NCBI GenBank assembly: GCA_002077065.1
Contig: NAJO01000077.1
Coordinates: 56,737-120,736, forward strand
Source: Cryoendolithus antarcticus
Lineage: Eukaryota; Ascomycota; Dothideomycetes; Cladosporiales; Cladosporiaceae
Length of the DNA: 64,000 bases
Direction: 5' to 3'
Positions 23,153 through 33,748 of the stretch are shown here, one piece after another; within the stretch, counting starts at the first letter, position 1, and the number at the start of each line of letters is the position of its first letter. Position numbers and translations under genes: made by a program. The notes below the pieces were generated by a model. The model made no database searches and was not told the origin of the DNA. It saw nothing but the letters and a program-made list of their open reading frames with translations.

Positions 23153-25159
23153 GAGACTGCCTTGATCAGACTACCATCGCCTCTCCCCGAGCTCATCACA
23201 ATTCCATCCAGTCTACCAACACTACCAGTACCTGAGTTCTCGGCCTTCGATCTGAGCTCCTTCCCGCATCTGCTTGCATCCTTGTCGGAGCCGATCACCA
23301 AACTGCCCCTTGTCGCGACTCCGAATCCGCCCATGCGCCGCTCGCGCATGTGGTCCATCACAAAGGACGAAGCCTGGCGCGATTGCCTGCCGACGATATT
23401 TCCCTCGTATACACTGCCAGATCCTATGAGAGTTCACCCTCATTCGCCAGTGTGCAAAGAGCTCCAGATCTACGCGCCGCGTGCCAAATCTCTGGCTACG
23501 AAGTGTTCGAGGTTCTTCCCGCCTGCAAACCTGCTCACTGCAACCGAGCAGGGACTCACTCCAACTAGGAGAGCCAGGATAAAGCTACCGCGAGTGGCAT
23601 GTCAATTGCATGCTTCCGATAACGGAAGCGAGGACATCGTCCAGCCCGCAAAGAGGTCACCAACTCCTTTCGCCGTCACCGAGGTTATCGAGCGTCAGTG
23701 CAACGCACCAATACGGCACACAACAAATGTGGACCATTTACGTGAGCCTGCAGTGGCAGTCGGTCCTTCCGAATCGACCACGCCAGCCGCCGAGTCTCTA
23801 TCACAGGGTTCAGAAGATGCCTTGCTTCGCAACTTGGAGCATCCAGCTTTCATCTGGTATATGATCACAGCAACGACGACGTTCAACGAAAGTAATCTGG
23901 TACATGCACCTGATAGCAACCATCGGGGGCTCTTTATCTCGACTTCTGTATCGCAGCCGGCCGGTCAAGCTCAGGTCGCGTCGACTGGCACGCAGACGGA
24001 CGACAATTGTGGACCCTCCTTCTGTGACGAAGCCACTGCTGCGAATCTGTGGAATATCCTGAGCTGCGTGCCGTCCATCAGGCCTGCCAATGACCTGGAA
24101 GACGCGTTTCTCGCCAGCACGATCCCACTACCTGCTCAGACGGCGTCACAGATCGAAGACCTCAACCACTTGCTTCTCTCCCGCGATCATTTCTGCGCGT
24201 CTCCTCTCGAGCTCCAGGGCTCGGAGATACCGCACACTCATCCCAACAGCCTTACTGGCTACTCCAACACGCGACCTCAGACGCCCTGTATCTCATCTAT
24301 GACTGCTATGCCAACATACTATGACACTGGTCTGCCCATCTTGACCATCGCCTACGATGAGCCGCCAGCTTACTCGCCCGAGCTCACTGGCATGAATGAG
24401 CTGATGGTCGACACTGAGTATTTGGCCGACACCAGCGAGCTACCCACCACTACTCGGAGCGAGATATGCTTCTCACTAACTCCACTACGGACACCAGTAC
24501 CAAGATCGTCGTTTCACACCTGTCAATGGTGGGACGATGTCAAGCAATCTCTGGAACATATTTCACCTACCGAGGTTGTGTCTGTGCGCGAAGACAAACC
24601 TCGAGCAGCATCCCTCACCGAAACAGCGGACTCCGTCCTTGCAGACCTCTTCACCCAAGGTCACGCCAAGAACTGCAATTGCGGGTACTGTGATCCCGAC
24701 CCACTCCCTTTTGTCCCAATCTTGAGTGGAAGCATCACGGACAGTGCGTGCTGCATGCTCTACCCTATTGGATCTGACGGGGACACCGAGACTCTCACGA
24801 CAAGGTCTGATACCTGGGAGGACGAAGACAATGACTTCAACAGCATTGCCACCGAGGACGGAGATGCCGAGTCCGAAACGAATGCAGAGGATGAGGAAGG
24901 TTGGCTGTGGGCTTCTGCATCGGAGATCCACTCTGACTCAATGCCAATCCTGCTTACGAGCTATGATGAGACCGACTGTGAGGCAGGGGACAAGGACAGC
25001 TATTTCATGCCGTGCCACGGCTGGAATGCACTCTTCAACGACGCTGTTGGGAAGTGCGCGGCTCACGCGGGGGCCGACGACTGGAGCGACGAGGACGATG
25101 ACGATGAGGAGCAATGGGAGAGCGCATGGGACGTCGAGGATGCTGGAGGCTGGGACTAG
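23153..25159 (+). CDS. Downstream part of the same open frame, acidic protein of unknown function (608 aa from first ATG at 23333)
   Basis: Open in the same frame as the preceding entry from directly after its TAG to TGA/TAG at 25157-25159. If translated alone, the first ATG is at 23333 (MRRSRMWSITKDEAW...). Residues before this ATG already look protein-like (PSPLPELITIPSSLPTLPVPE), arguing that the reading frame once ran through. The middle has scattered Cys and proline-rich motifs (DEPPAYSPELTGMNEL). A Cys cluster CNCGYC lies near the two-thirds point, and the C-terminal 150 residues are very acidic (DDWSDEDDDDEEQW). No domain recognised; the CxCxxC cluster could bind metal but that is a guess. 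Codon use looks like the neighbouring genes. Confidence 0.6.
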   Translation, partial: ETALIRLPSPLPELITIPSSLPTLPVPEFSAFDLSSFPHLLASLSEPITKLPLVATPNPPMRRSRMWSITKDEAWRDCLPTIFPSYTLPDPMRVHPHSPVCKELQIYAPRAKSLATKCSRFFPPANLLTATEQGLTPTRRARIKLPRVACQLHASDNGSEDIVQPAKRSPTPFAVTEVIERQCNAPIRHTTNVDHLREPAVAVGPSESTTPAAESLSQGSEDALLRNLEHPAFIWYMITATTTFNESNLVHAPDSNHRGLFISTSVSQPAGQAQVASTGTQTDDNCGPSFCDEATAANLWNILSCVPSIRPANDLEDAFLASTIPLPAQTASQIEDLNHLLLSRDHFCASPLELQGSEIPHTHPNSLTGYSNTRPQTPCISSMTAMPTYYDTGLPILTIAYDEPPAYSPELTGMNELMVDTEYLADTSELPTTTRSEICFSLTPLRTPVPRSSFHTCQWWDDVKQSLEHISPTEVVSVREDKPRAASLTETADSVLADLFTQGHAKNCNCGYCDPDPLPFVPILSGSITDSACCMLYPIGSDGDTETLTTRSDTWEDEDNDFNSIATEDGDAESETNAEDEEGWLWASASEIHSDSMPILLTSYDETDCEAGDKDSYFMPCHGWNALFNDAVGKCAAHAGADDWSDEDDDDEEQWESAWDVEDAGGWD

Positions 25160-25462
25160 GCGTTCTAGATGCTGCGATGCAGTGGCGACCAAGTACGCGA
25201 TAAGCCATTTGGGAGAGGCTGACGCGCGCGAGAGCTGGGAACCTGAGATAGAACATTGAAACCCGCTGGGAGGGACTTCAACTTTCTTGGATGATACAGC
25301 ATGTACACATATACCTCATAGCCTACAAGAAGCCTTCAGTCCGTGCTCGCCTCACTGCTCAGCAGCTTCTCCACCTTCTCCACTGTTCACACGCCCATCT
25401 CAGTGGCAACGCCAAGTCAGGACACTCGTCCACAAAGCTCCATAACCGACCTTTCGACTCCC

Positions 25463-26561
25463 TCAGAATGCCCTACGCCCCCTGATTCGCAGCACGTCCG
25501 TCACCGGATTGTTGCCAGGTAGTGTTGGTAGCGGCCCGAATGCGCCCAGATTCTCCCATGGCGGAGGAGCATCCGGGAGCAACTTCTTTGGGTTCGGATC
25601 GGCGCCCGTCGGGCTACCGAAGGAGCGCCAGGGGCAGTTGTTGTTGTCGAAGCAGTTTGAGAAAGATGCCGTGAGAGCGTCGCGGTCGGTCCAGCCCATG
25701 TAGAAGTCGGCGTGAAAGCCGTAGCCGGAAATGTCGCCGTTAGACCATACGAGCTTGGAGGGATCGGTGATGCCGGCGAGATTGAAACCGAATTGGGCGC
25801 CTGGCGTTGTTGTTAGTATGCGTCGAGCGAAAGTGGAAATGTAGCCTTCATTTACCGATGTTGATCATCGCGTGTGGGTGGGAAGAGGGGCACATGCCAC
25901 CCTGAGTATCGCCATGTAGCGCAGGGTCAGGATAAGAGACATGCGATCTGTGATCGTCCGAGTCGAGGTGCACGCCATCCCAGCACGAGGGGAAGCGAGC
26001 GTGGCCCGAGATCCTGCTACCGTCGAGAGTCGTAGGCATGCCGTGCACCTCACCCGAGTTGCCGGCCTCCATCAGAATCGCAACTTGCCACAAGTCATGG
26101 TCATTGTAAGAACGACGCTTCGAATCACCGGCAATCATGCGAAGACCAGCTGGAGGCGCCTGCGCATCGCGAACACCCTGGCAGTAACCAGGAGCGTCCG
26201 CGTTGTAGGAGCAGGTGTAGTTCTGGTAGTAAGCATTCATACCAGTGAACTCCAGCAACTGAAAGGCGCCGGAGTCGGTGATCTGGTAAAGGGCGGGGCT
26301 CCAGTAGGAGCTGTGATCGGTGAATTTATCGCAGGTGGTGCTGGAACTATCAGCAGCGCCATTGATGCCGTTCATGTCGCGAGAGAAGGCTGTGGAGCCT
26401 ACGGCGGCGTGGACGTGGGAGGAGTCGGTGCCGAGCGACAAGATAGGATCGGAGCGCTGGATCGACAAGGGAGCGCAGTTGACGGTCCACACGTTGGAAG
26501 CGGTGACTGTGGTGGTGAGAGCGGCGAGGCTAGTCACCAGGACAGCGACGGAGGAAGCCAT
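25463..26561 (-). CDS. Secreted DUF1996 domain protein, 347 aa
   Basis: Two exons (minus): 26561-25856 and 25800-25463. The 55-bp intron has donor GTAAAT, branch TACTAAC and acceptor CGCCAG, phase 1. A signal peptide (MASSVAVLVTSLAALTTTVTA, cleaved near residue 21) precedes a DUF1996 domain covering nearly the whole mature protein. It starts VNCAPLSIQRSDPILSLG with the conserved DSSHVHAAVGS, then CWDGVHLDSDDHRSHVSYP and CPSSHPHAMINIG. The many conserved His and paired Cys (about 8 in the mature chain) suggest disulfides. DUF1996 proteins are extracellular fungal proteins of uncertain activity, often found with cell-wall or biomass-degradation genes. The C-terminal anchor or WSC module seen in some members is absent here. 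Confidence 0.88.
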
Positions 26562-26921
26562 CGTCGATGTTGTTGTATAAGGCGATCTAGTGTATTGGTA
26601 TACAGAACGTGTGTTGGTGTGGCAGAAGTCTCGTTACTGCACCGCAGCTCTAGTCGTTCAGTAGTCGTGAGTGAGTGAAAGATCGTATGTTGAGTGAAGA
26701 CTCAGTTGTTTGAATGAGGGGACGGGCGTCACAGACAGCCCAAGATATACAGGAAGAAACGACCGAGAGTGAAGCCTTGCACCCACAATGATTCTCCTCT
26801 GCTACAGCGAAAAGAGGCAATCACCAAAAGACGAGGTTGGAGAAGCCTTCAATACTTATCTCGCCTGGCGTACAAACCTACACTCCCCCTACCCGCCCTG
26901 TGGCTTGCACGCCGCACAATC
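26562..26921. promoter_or_regulatory. Upstream region of the DUF1996 gene
   Basis: 360 bp between the DUF1996 start and the possible small gene ending at 26922. Promoter presumed; nothing specific seen. Confidence 0.35.
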
Positions 26922-27443
26922 TCAATTGACGTTAACAAAGAAAGAGGAGATGATCTTCACTGCGCCGCTGTCGCAGACCGACACAAGGTCCCGCGACACC
27001 TCCGAGAGCGATTGGGCAGGTATCACAAGGTCCCACACTCCGGCGCAGGAGAGGGCTTTCCCAAGCAAGGTAGTATCGGTTCTACAGCGGAAGGGAGACC
27101 GATATGTGAAGTTCGTGGCTTTCGCGCGCGCTTGCGCAGGTGAAGTGTGGACAGAGGTGCCCCTGGTCACGTTAGCCGAAATGACTTCCTGCGCAAGGCT
27201 GAACTTTGCGGCCGTGCACCGCGTGGTGTTCGAGAGATCATCCCACGTTGGACTTGGTAAGGGCAGGAGAGTTCCAGGTTCTGTGCCTAGATCTTGGGCG
27301 CTTGATGTTCGAGAGTGAGACATGCCAGAATTGCTTGTCCTAATTCTGCAAAAGCGATGTATTATGCGAGCGAATCGAATAAGCCACGAGACCGAATGCG
27401 TGGCAAGGAGGCACCATGCTGGTACGGCAATCGTGGTGATCAT
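26922..27443 (-). CDS. Possible small Cys-containing protein, family unknown (up to 173 aa)
   Basis: Open frame from an ATG at 27443 to TGA at 26922-26924. The C-terminal ~110 residues (from DDLSNTTRCTAAKF to ISSFFVNVN) use codons like the neighbouring genes (AAC, TTC, GTC, AAG preferred) and contain four Cys and three N-glycosylation sequons (NTT, NVT, NFT), the look of a secreted protein. The N-terminal ~60 residues are less convincing and a typical signal peptide is not evident, so the true first exon may differ. A 176-codon open frame runs antisense (26788-27318, +) over the same bases; I judge it the weaker. No family recognised. Confidence 0.35.
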   Translation of the reverse strand: MITTIAVPAWCLLATHSVSWLIRFARIIHRFCRIRTSNSGMSHSRTSSAQDLGTEPGTLLPLPSPTWDDLSNTTRCTAAKFSLAQEVISANVTRGTSVHTSPAQARAKATNFTYRSPFRCRTDTTLLGKALSCAGVWDLVIPAQSLSEVSRDLVSVCDSGAVKIISSFFVNVN

Positions 27444-27743
27444 CGGAGAGTAAACGCTATACGATCGGATGCCATGGTTTAGAGGTACTGCTGTGTTGCA
27501 GGTACATTATTGTGCAGGTCGTGGGTTGTACGTGGTAGTGCTAGGTACGAAAGCTGGATGCTGGTCGAGCTTCTACCCCGTTATATGCTTACTCATCATG
27601 TGAGCTTATGTGTCTATGGTTCTATCAACGTGCTCCCAATGGCACTGTCGCATGTGCTAGCCGGCGAAGCTCCAAGCTTTTCATATGCTCGTGTCGTGAA
27701 CAAGACCCCTCTGTCGAAACAAATATGCAGTAACATTGTCACC
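27444..27743. other. Intergenic, 3' of the ribulokinase gene
   Basis: 300 bp with no recognisable feature. Confidence 0.4.
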
Positions 27744-29656
27744 TCACCTCTTCCATCCCTTCACAGCCTCATCAATGTTCGTCCTAATACGCTTCTGCTG
27801 CGCAATCTGCTCAAGGAACACTTCGTATTTGGTCTTGAGCAGCTTCTTCTCCTGCTCATCCTTGCCAGGATACACAGCCTTACCAGGCTTACTCAGTCTA
27901 TCCATTATATCCCAGAGCGCCTCAGACTTTCCGTCATTATCCGTACTCGCAGCTTTCGCGCCAAGCATGGCCGCTCCATGCACCACAGCAGCGTGCACAT
28001 ATCGTGGAATGAGGACCGGCATGTCGCAGGCTGTGGCCATGAGCGACATGAGCACATCGTTCTGACATTGAGAGCCGGACATGAAGATCGAGGAGATGAC
28101 GTGGCCGGCGGTATTCATGGACTCAACGATCTGGTGGGTTTGCAGGGCGATGAACTCCATGGTCGCGTAGTAGTGGAGTGCCAGGCTGTCGATGCTCTTG
28201 TCACTCGACAACCCAATGATCGAACCACGCATGTCCGGGTCCGCGATTGGAGACCGGTTGCCGAACAGGTCGCCATAGAAGAAGAAGTGTCGTCCTAGAT
28301 ACGAGATCGTAGGCGCGTCGGCTTTCTCCTGCATCTCACGAAGGTGCTCGTTCAGGTAGTCGTATATATTGGCGTTGAAACTCTCCGCCACCGAGTACGC
28401 CTCGTTGAAAGCCGGGTGCGTCTCGATGACATGCTTCAACAGCTCGCCCGTTGCGGATTGCCCGCCTTCAGCCATCCAGTAATCCGGGATCAACACATCT
28501 CTGTACGGTCCCCAGACACCGTTGACGAAGACTGGCTTCTCACTCATGGCGAGATGGCAAGTCGAGGTCCCGGCGACAGCTGCTAGTCGGGTGAAGGCTT
28601 GCGAGACGTGGTTCTTAGGGAAGTCGGAGGAGATGCTATCACCTTTCAAGTTCACCTTGGCGCCTACAGTGCCGATCCAGCCGGCGTAAGCATCAATCAC
28701 GCCGCTACCGACAGCAATGCCTGGGACAAGACCCATGTCTGCCGCGGCTTTGTCTGACAGGACGCCGATCTTCTCGCCGGCGGTGAAGTAGTGGCCATTC
28801 TGTGAGAGTGTCAGTCAACTGATCAGGGATCTTATGAGGTCGCATGGTGAAGTACCACCCCGTTGACGCCGCCCATACGCTTGAAGTCGTCCTGGCACAG
28901 ATCCTCAAGCCCGATGGCTGTGAGGAAATCCCCCTGCCAACCCTTCACACTGCCGTCCACGCCCACGGGTACAAACCCCTGCTTGCAGACTACCGAGCAG
29001 TAGCTGCGCGTCTCGTTGCCAGTCGCCAGATGTGTAAGGGCGTCTGTCAAGTCGTAGAACTTGCACTTATCGAATAGCTCTTTCGGCATATTATTCTTCA
29101 ACCACAGTACCTTCGGTATCTCCATCTCAATGCTCATCTGACCGCCCACATACCGCAGCAGGTTGTGATCTGTGGCGTTGATCTTCTTCGTCTCCTCCAC
29201 TGGTCGGTGATCCAGCCAGAGTATGACATTGCGATCGTTGCCATCCTGATTATCGAACTTTGGACCTGTGACAGCAACAGGCTCGTCCGTGTCCTCGCGG
29301 AACACTGCGAGCGAGCAGGTCGCGTCAAAGCCGATTCCACGGATGCTGTTAGCGTCGATATTGCTCTGTTGCATTGCGCGCTTGATCGAGTCGCAGATAC
29401 ATCGCCAGATGTTGGTGGTCGACTGCTCGTAGTACCCGGTCTCTGGTTGCCACATGCCAATGGCTTCGCTAGCAAGTCCAACGATGTCGCCCTTCTCGTT
29501 CATAATGCATGCCCGTGCGCTTCCGGTACCGACATCAATGCCGATGTAGTGTTGCTGAATGACCCGAACCTCATTGTGTGGGTCGACGGACATCTGGCGT
29601 GACTGCTGCCTCGAGGGTTGCCTGTATGGCATGTTGCCGTGGTGTTGGCGATCCAT
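27744..29656 (-). CDS. FGGY-family carbohydrate kinase, D-ribulokinase-like (yeast YDR109C / human FGGY), 618 aa
   Basis: Predicted to phosphorylate D-ribulose (or a related pentulose) with ATP in the cytosol. Two exons (minus): 29656-28856 and 28799-27744, with a 56-bp intron ending CTCACAG. Two donors three bases apart (GTGGTA, GTACTT) are both in phase and differ by one valine; GTACTT is modelled. After a Gln/His-rich N-terminal tail, FGGY_N starts at ~residue 36 with the phosphate motif GIDVGTGSARA, then FDATCSLAVF and WLDHRP. FGGY_C covers ~285-600 with AGTSTCHLAMSEKP and the signature-like FMSGSQCQNDVLMSLMATACDMPV. Length and domain order are normal for the YDR109C group. Divergent from EMC10. 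Confidence 0.9.
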
Positions 29657-30215
29657 GATTGCGGTAATATATAATTGTGTTCTGGGGGAGTACAGGACTG
29701 TGGGACTGAGTGGCAGTCGAGGTAGGTGTAGGGCGAAGTGGGGTGTCTATGGAGAAGGAAAGGTGGAGAGTGGAAGAAGGAAACAGCAAAAGATCAATCA
29801 TGGACTTCACTCCATAGCATCGAGCTCAATCCTCACCGTCGACGATCTTTCACTTTTCCTTTGGCTGGATGTCCTGATATGACGTGGCCGCGCTGCTCAA
29901 CGCGGTGGGGTGCTCCACTCGCTCCTGCTGACTGATTGATGAGCCAAGTGAAGTGATTGCTACTTGAGTGCAGTATGGAAACATGGATTGAAGGCCTTGC
30001 GAGGCCACAGGTTGAATCCACTGAGGTGATCGGCCGGTGCGTTGAAGCCAGAAGGAGAGGAAGACGCGTGGATTGCGGCTCGTTGTTTCAATGCCTTGCT
30101 GACAACGCCCGCTTTGACCACTGTGCATTTCCTAGCTTCAAAGATCTCGTGTTTGACACCACTGTCGCTCACATTGCCAACCCAATCCTGCGCTTTGAAC
30201 GACCGATCGCCAAAT
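29657..30215. promoter_or_regulatory. Divergent promoter of the ribulokinase and EMC10 genes
   Basis: 559 bp between oppositely transcribed genes. The frame upstream of the EMC10 ATG stays open for 58 codons back to 30042, but that part is not protein-like and is treated as leader. Confidence 0.45.
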
Positions 30216-30794
30216 ATGCACATCTCTACTGCCTGTAGCCTCGTGCTGGCTTTCGTCTCCGCCCTTGCCACGGCACTTCAGCCCGAACGCACGGTAGACA
30301 TCTTCGCCTGGCCCCTCTCAGCCGCCAAACCCCAAGCTCTCTCGAAGATCGGCTACAACTCCACCACCGCGACCGTCAAGACGTACAAGACGCCCTTGAT
30401 TCCTGCAGATGAGCAAATTGTCCGCATAGGCTTCTTCCATTCCGACTCGTCCACGACCTGGAGCGGTATTGCTACGTCTGCTTCAAATCTCGCTGAGGGA
30501 AAGGACAAGAAGCTACAGATACTGCTCAACACCGAAGGCTTGATCTATCATGTTGGCTTCGCGGCATACGATCCAGCAGTCGTGGGTAGGAGCGGTGCGA
30601 GGAAGGATGGGCTGAGCGTGGAGGTCGTGCCTATGCGAGCTGGACCTGCAGTGCACATGAACAAGCCCGTTGTGTTAGATGCAGAGGGCAAGCTGGCGGA
30701 CAAGGAGCCTGAAAAGACGTTCCTGCAGAAGTACTGGTGGGCTATCGGCATTTTCTTGGTTTTGCAGTTGGTCATGGCGGGCAGTAAGGAGTGA
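30216..30794 (+). CDS. EMC10: ER membrane protein complex subunit 10, 192 aa
   Basis: Subunit of the ER membrane complex that inserts tail-anchored and multi-pass proteins; a luminal-domain subunit with one membrane anchor. Single exon. The ATG at 30216 gives a good signal peptide (MHISTACSLVLAFVSALATA); an upstream in-frame ATG at 30042 would bury it and is rejected. The luminal beta-rich domain covers ~25-165 (VRIGFFHSDSSTTWSGIATSASNL, quoted in part) and the C-terminal anchor at ~170-188 is preceded by the family hallmark FLQKYWWAIGIFLVLQL. Ends with a short charged tail SKE. Length matches other fungal EMC10 proteins. Confidence 0.85.
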   Translation: MHISTACSLVLAFVSALATALQPERTVDIFAWPLSAAKPQALSKIGYNSTTATVKTYKTPLIPADEQIVRIGFFHSDSSTTWSGIATSASNLAEGKDKKLQILLNTEGLIYHVGFAAYDPAVVGRSGARKDGLSVEVVPMRAGPAVHMNKPVVLDAEGKLADKEPEKTFLQKYWWAIGIFLVLQLVMAGSKE

Positions 30795-31717
30795 GGAACA
30801 TGAATTTGAAGAGGCGCAGAATGGATCAGAGCGCGACATGAAAGTCTCTCGCTACGCCAGGCAACCTTTGAGCTGCGTTTGCTGTGCAGACGACAACCCG
30901 AACCCACTTCAGCCGACGTGATCGGTCTAGTATCATTACACCACCAGCTGCCACGCTTCGACGCCGACGGATCGAGAAACGGCGTCGCCCGGAGCAAATT
31001 GGGGACTACCGTCCCAGAGCGAAGACGCAGTGAATGGACTCCTAAATCTCAAAGTGGTGCAGAATTGCACGTAGCAGACAGGGTAGCCTTTCGTACCTTA
31101 GCAGACGTCGACCGAGACGGCAATGCAGCTCAAGCGCCGAGAGATGCTGTGGCTGCAGGCGGAGGTGTATGCAAGATCAGAGGGTCAAGTTATTCAAGGC
31201 AGTCGACATATAGCAACGCTGCGGTTGAATTCCCATAGCTTTGATGGTGTACATCGTAACGCATCAAGCTTGAGCTCGGCGATATGCCTCGCAGCACATT
31301 GCCGTCTGCCAATGTAATTGTGCCTATCTCTCACACAGACGTCGTGTCGTTCGTCGCCGTCGAGTACATGTATCATTATTCGCCTCTTGCCGAATGCCAC
31401 TGTGCGGAGCTCGCCGAGAAAGCTTCCCAAAGCTCACTCAACCTCAGTCCCAAACTTGACAAACCCACCATACACACGCGCCGATAAGAGCTTGACCAGT
31501 GGCTTCTTGCTTTTGTATATCAATCAATGATCGCACATGTAGGTACTCGTGCCCTATCTCTTCTTATCAACATCAACTTGCTCGATCTCTAGCTGTAGCT
31601 TGCACACATTAACTACAGCTTTGACCTTGATCATCCCATTGCCTCCTCGTCGATCTGTCGTTCAGAGCACACAACTACCTCCTAACCCAAGCTAGCACCA
31701 CCCTACCAACCACAACA
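30795..31717. other. Intergenic, uricase promoter side
   Basis: 923 bp between two plus-strand genes. The last ~150 bp before 31718 are pyrimidine- and CA-rich (leader-like). No other feature seen. Confidence 0.5.
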
Positions 31718-32683
31718 ATGTCCTCCACCCTCTCATACGCCCGCTACGGCAAAGACAACGTCCGCGTCTACAAAGTCCAGCGCAACGAAGATGGCACCCA
31801 AGACGTCACCGAGATGACCGTCTGTACCCTGCTAGAAGGCGACATTGCCGCCTCCTGGACGCACTCCGATAACGCCAACATCGTAGCCACAGACACACAG
31901 AAGCAAACAGTCTACATAACCGCCAAGCAGCACCCGGTCAATCCTCCAGAGCTGTTTGCGAGTATTTTGAGCCAGCATTACATTGATACGTACCCGCATA
32001 TCACGGCGGCGCATGTGGATATTATTGTGCATCGGTGGACGAGGATGGAGGTTGAGGGGAAGCCGCATCCGCATTCTTTCTTCAGGGATGGGGCGGAGAC
32101 GAGGGTTGTGGAGGCTGTTGCTCGACGAGACAAGGGCATTGACGTCAAGTCGGGGATCAAGGGTCTACTGGTTCTCAAATCGACTGGCTCGCAGTTCTGG
32201 GGCTTCCATCGGGACGAGTACACACAGTTACCAGAGACTTGGGACCGAATCCTCAGCACTGAGGTCGAGGCAGCATGGAATTGGAAGACGTTCACTGGGC
32301 TTGAGGAGGTGCAGAAGGAGGTCGCCGGATTTGATCAAGCTTGGAAAGATGCAAGGACGATTACGATGGAGACATTTGCGAACGAGAATAGCCCGAGTGT
32401 GCAGAACACGATGTATTTGATGAGCGATCAGATCTTAGAGAAGGTGCCGAGGGTGGAGAGCGTGGAGTACAGTCTGCCGAATAAGCATTATTTCGAGATT
32501 GGTGAGCCGATACCATTGAGATCTCGAACCATGGCTTATTTGCTAACAACATCCGCAGACTTGAGCTGGCACAAGGGTCTGAAGAACACTGGCAAGGACG
32601 CGGAGGTGTATGCGCCGCAAAGCGATCCGAATGGCTTGATCCAGTGCACTGTGACGAGACAGAGCTCGGGTGCGAAGCTGTGA
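31718..32683 (+). CDS. Urate oxidase (uricase), peroxisomal, 302 aa
   Basis: Oxidises urate to 5-hydroxyisourate in purine degradation. Exons 31718-32501 and 32559-32683; the 57-bp intron (donor GTGAGC, acceptor CCGCAG, phase 1) is a multiple of three without a stop, so the unspliced frame also reads through. Splicing restores YFEIDLSWHKGLKNTGKDAEVYAP, the conserved uricase C-terminal block. Other conserved parts: ARYGKDNVRVYKV near the N terminus, SWTHSDNANIVATDTQKQTVY at ~45-65 with the catalytic TDTQK-type Thr/Lys region, and TGSQFWGFHRDEYT at ~165. The spliced product is 302 residues, the usual fungal size, and ends in AKL, a peroxisomal targeting signal type 1 variant. Confidence 0.95.
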   Translation: MSSTLSYARYGKDNVRVYKVQRNEDGTQDVTEMTVCTLLEGDIAASWTHSDNANIVATDTQKQTVYITAKQHPVNPPELFASILSQHYIDTYPHITAAHVDIIVHRWTRMEVEGKPHPHSFFRDGAETRVVEAVARRDKGIDVKSGIKGLLVLKSTGSQFWGFHRDEYTQLPETWDRILSTEVEAAWNWKTFTGLEEVQKEVAGFDQAWKDARTITMETFANENSPSVQNTMYLMSDQILEKVPRVESVEYSLPNKHYFEIGEPIPLRSRTMAYLLTTSADLSWHKGLKNTGKDAEVYAPQSDPNGLIQCTVTRQSSGAKL

Positions 32684-32889
32684 GAGATGCCGACATAGCG
32701 GGCGTTTGACTGTCTCATGGCTGGTATTTCCAAACCGGAATCGATCTCGATCTCGATCTTCTACACATTTGTAGCATTGTTGATACACGGTATCTTCCTT
32801 GTCACAGAACGCCTCGCAATGCTTCGCATTGCTCTCCATGTCCCCGAACGCCGTGGCCGTATGGTGTACAGAAGTCGCTCTTCCAGTCT

Positions 32890-33462
32890 TCATGCATGTA
32901 CTTGCGTCGGCGCAGCCCCTCGTGATGTCTCCTGTACCTCCGGCAAGTCTGCGATGCTCGTCTCCGTACCTAGTTTCAGTATGTTCTTCGGATACGGATG
33001 TGCCTCGCCCTCAAAGCCTACACATCCAATTAGCTTGTCACCCTTTTCTCGTTCAGATTCACATCGGTTCAATCACTCACACTTCAACCTTGCCATCCTC
33101 TCATCCCTCAACCGATTCTTCGGCAGCATACCCCTCACTGCCCTCCGCAAGACCTCCCCTCCACCCCACTTCCTCATCATGGCCTCCATCGTCATCTCCT
33201 TCAGACTTCCCGGCCGCGTCGTATGTGAATAGTACTTCTTCTTCTGCATCTTCTTTCCTGTCGTGTGTAATTGTGACAGGCCGGTGCAGACGACATAGTC
33301 GCCGCAGTCCGTCGAAGGGTCGTAGATCGGTTTGTGCTTGCCCATGAGGGTTATGGCGATGGCGCTTGCGAGGCGGCCGAGAGGGCGTGGGTCGGAGGTG
33401 AGGGAAATGTGGTGCCAGGAGCGGGAGTAGGCTAGGCGGGTTTGGCCGATTATTTGGGACAT
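32890..33462 (-). CDS. MRPL23: Mitochondrial large-subunit ribosomal protein uL13m (MRPL23-like), 169 aa
   Basis: Two exons (minus): 33462-33081 and 33017-32890, with a 63-bp intron (donor GTGAGT, acceptor TGTAG, phase 1). The start MSQIIGQTRLAYSRSWHHI matches the conserved N terminus of fungal uL13m, so the ATG at 33462 is chosen over an in-frame ATG at 33489. Conserved blocks follow: PLGRLASAIAITLMGKHKP, DCGDYVVCTG, TGKKMQKKKYYSHTTRPGSLK, and VRGMLPKNRLRDERMARLK. The second exon gives FEGEAHPYPKNI, as expected. Length equals the yeast protein within a few residues. Shares a 286-bp divergent promoter (33463-33748) with CCS1. Confidence 0.93.
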
Positions 33463-33748
33463 GAATGAGATGGCTAGTCCGGGGCGCAATGGGATGGTCT
33501 GCTTTCCTAGCGGTAGCGCAGCCTATCTGACAATGAGATGGTAGGTTGCGACTGGTAGAACGGCGATGATCAAGATCTCGAAAGTCCCAATGCAGTAAGT
33601 ACTGGTCGAAGTCCGTGCGCGTGGATATGTCCCGAGGCCGAAGTCGCGATTCGACATTACAAACCAGACGAGCTCCGTCAAGAAGCATGTTCAACTTCAG
33701 TAAGACGCCCGACTTAAGTCGCGAAACTCCGCTAGACTATCTGCCGCC

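Noticed and set aside
23153..23332. Downstream frame starting at TTG 23162
   Set aside because: Non-ATG start is not credible for a eukaryotic main ORF; the first ATG is 23333.
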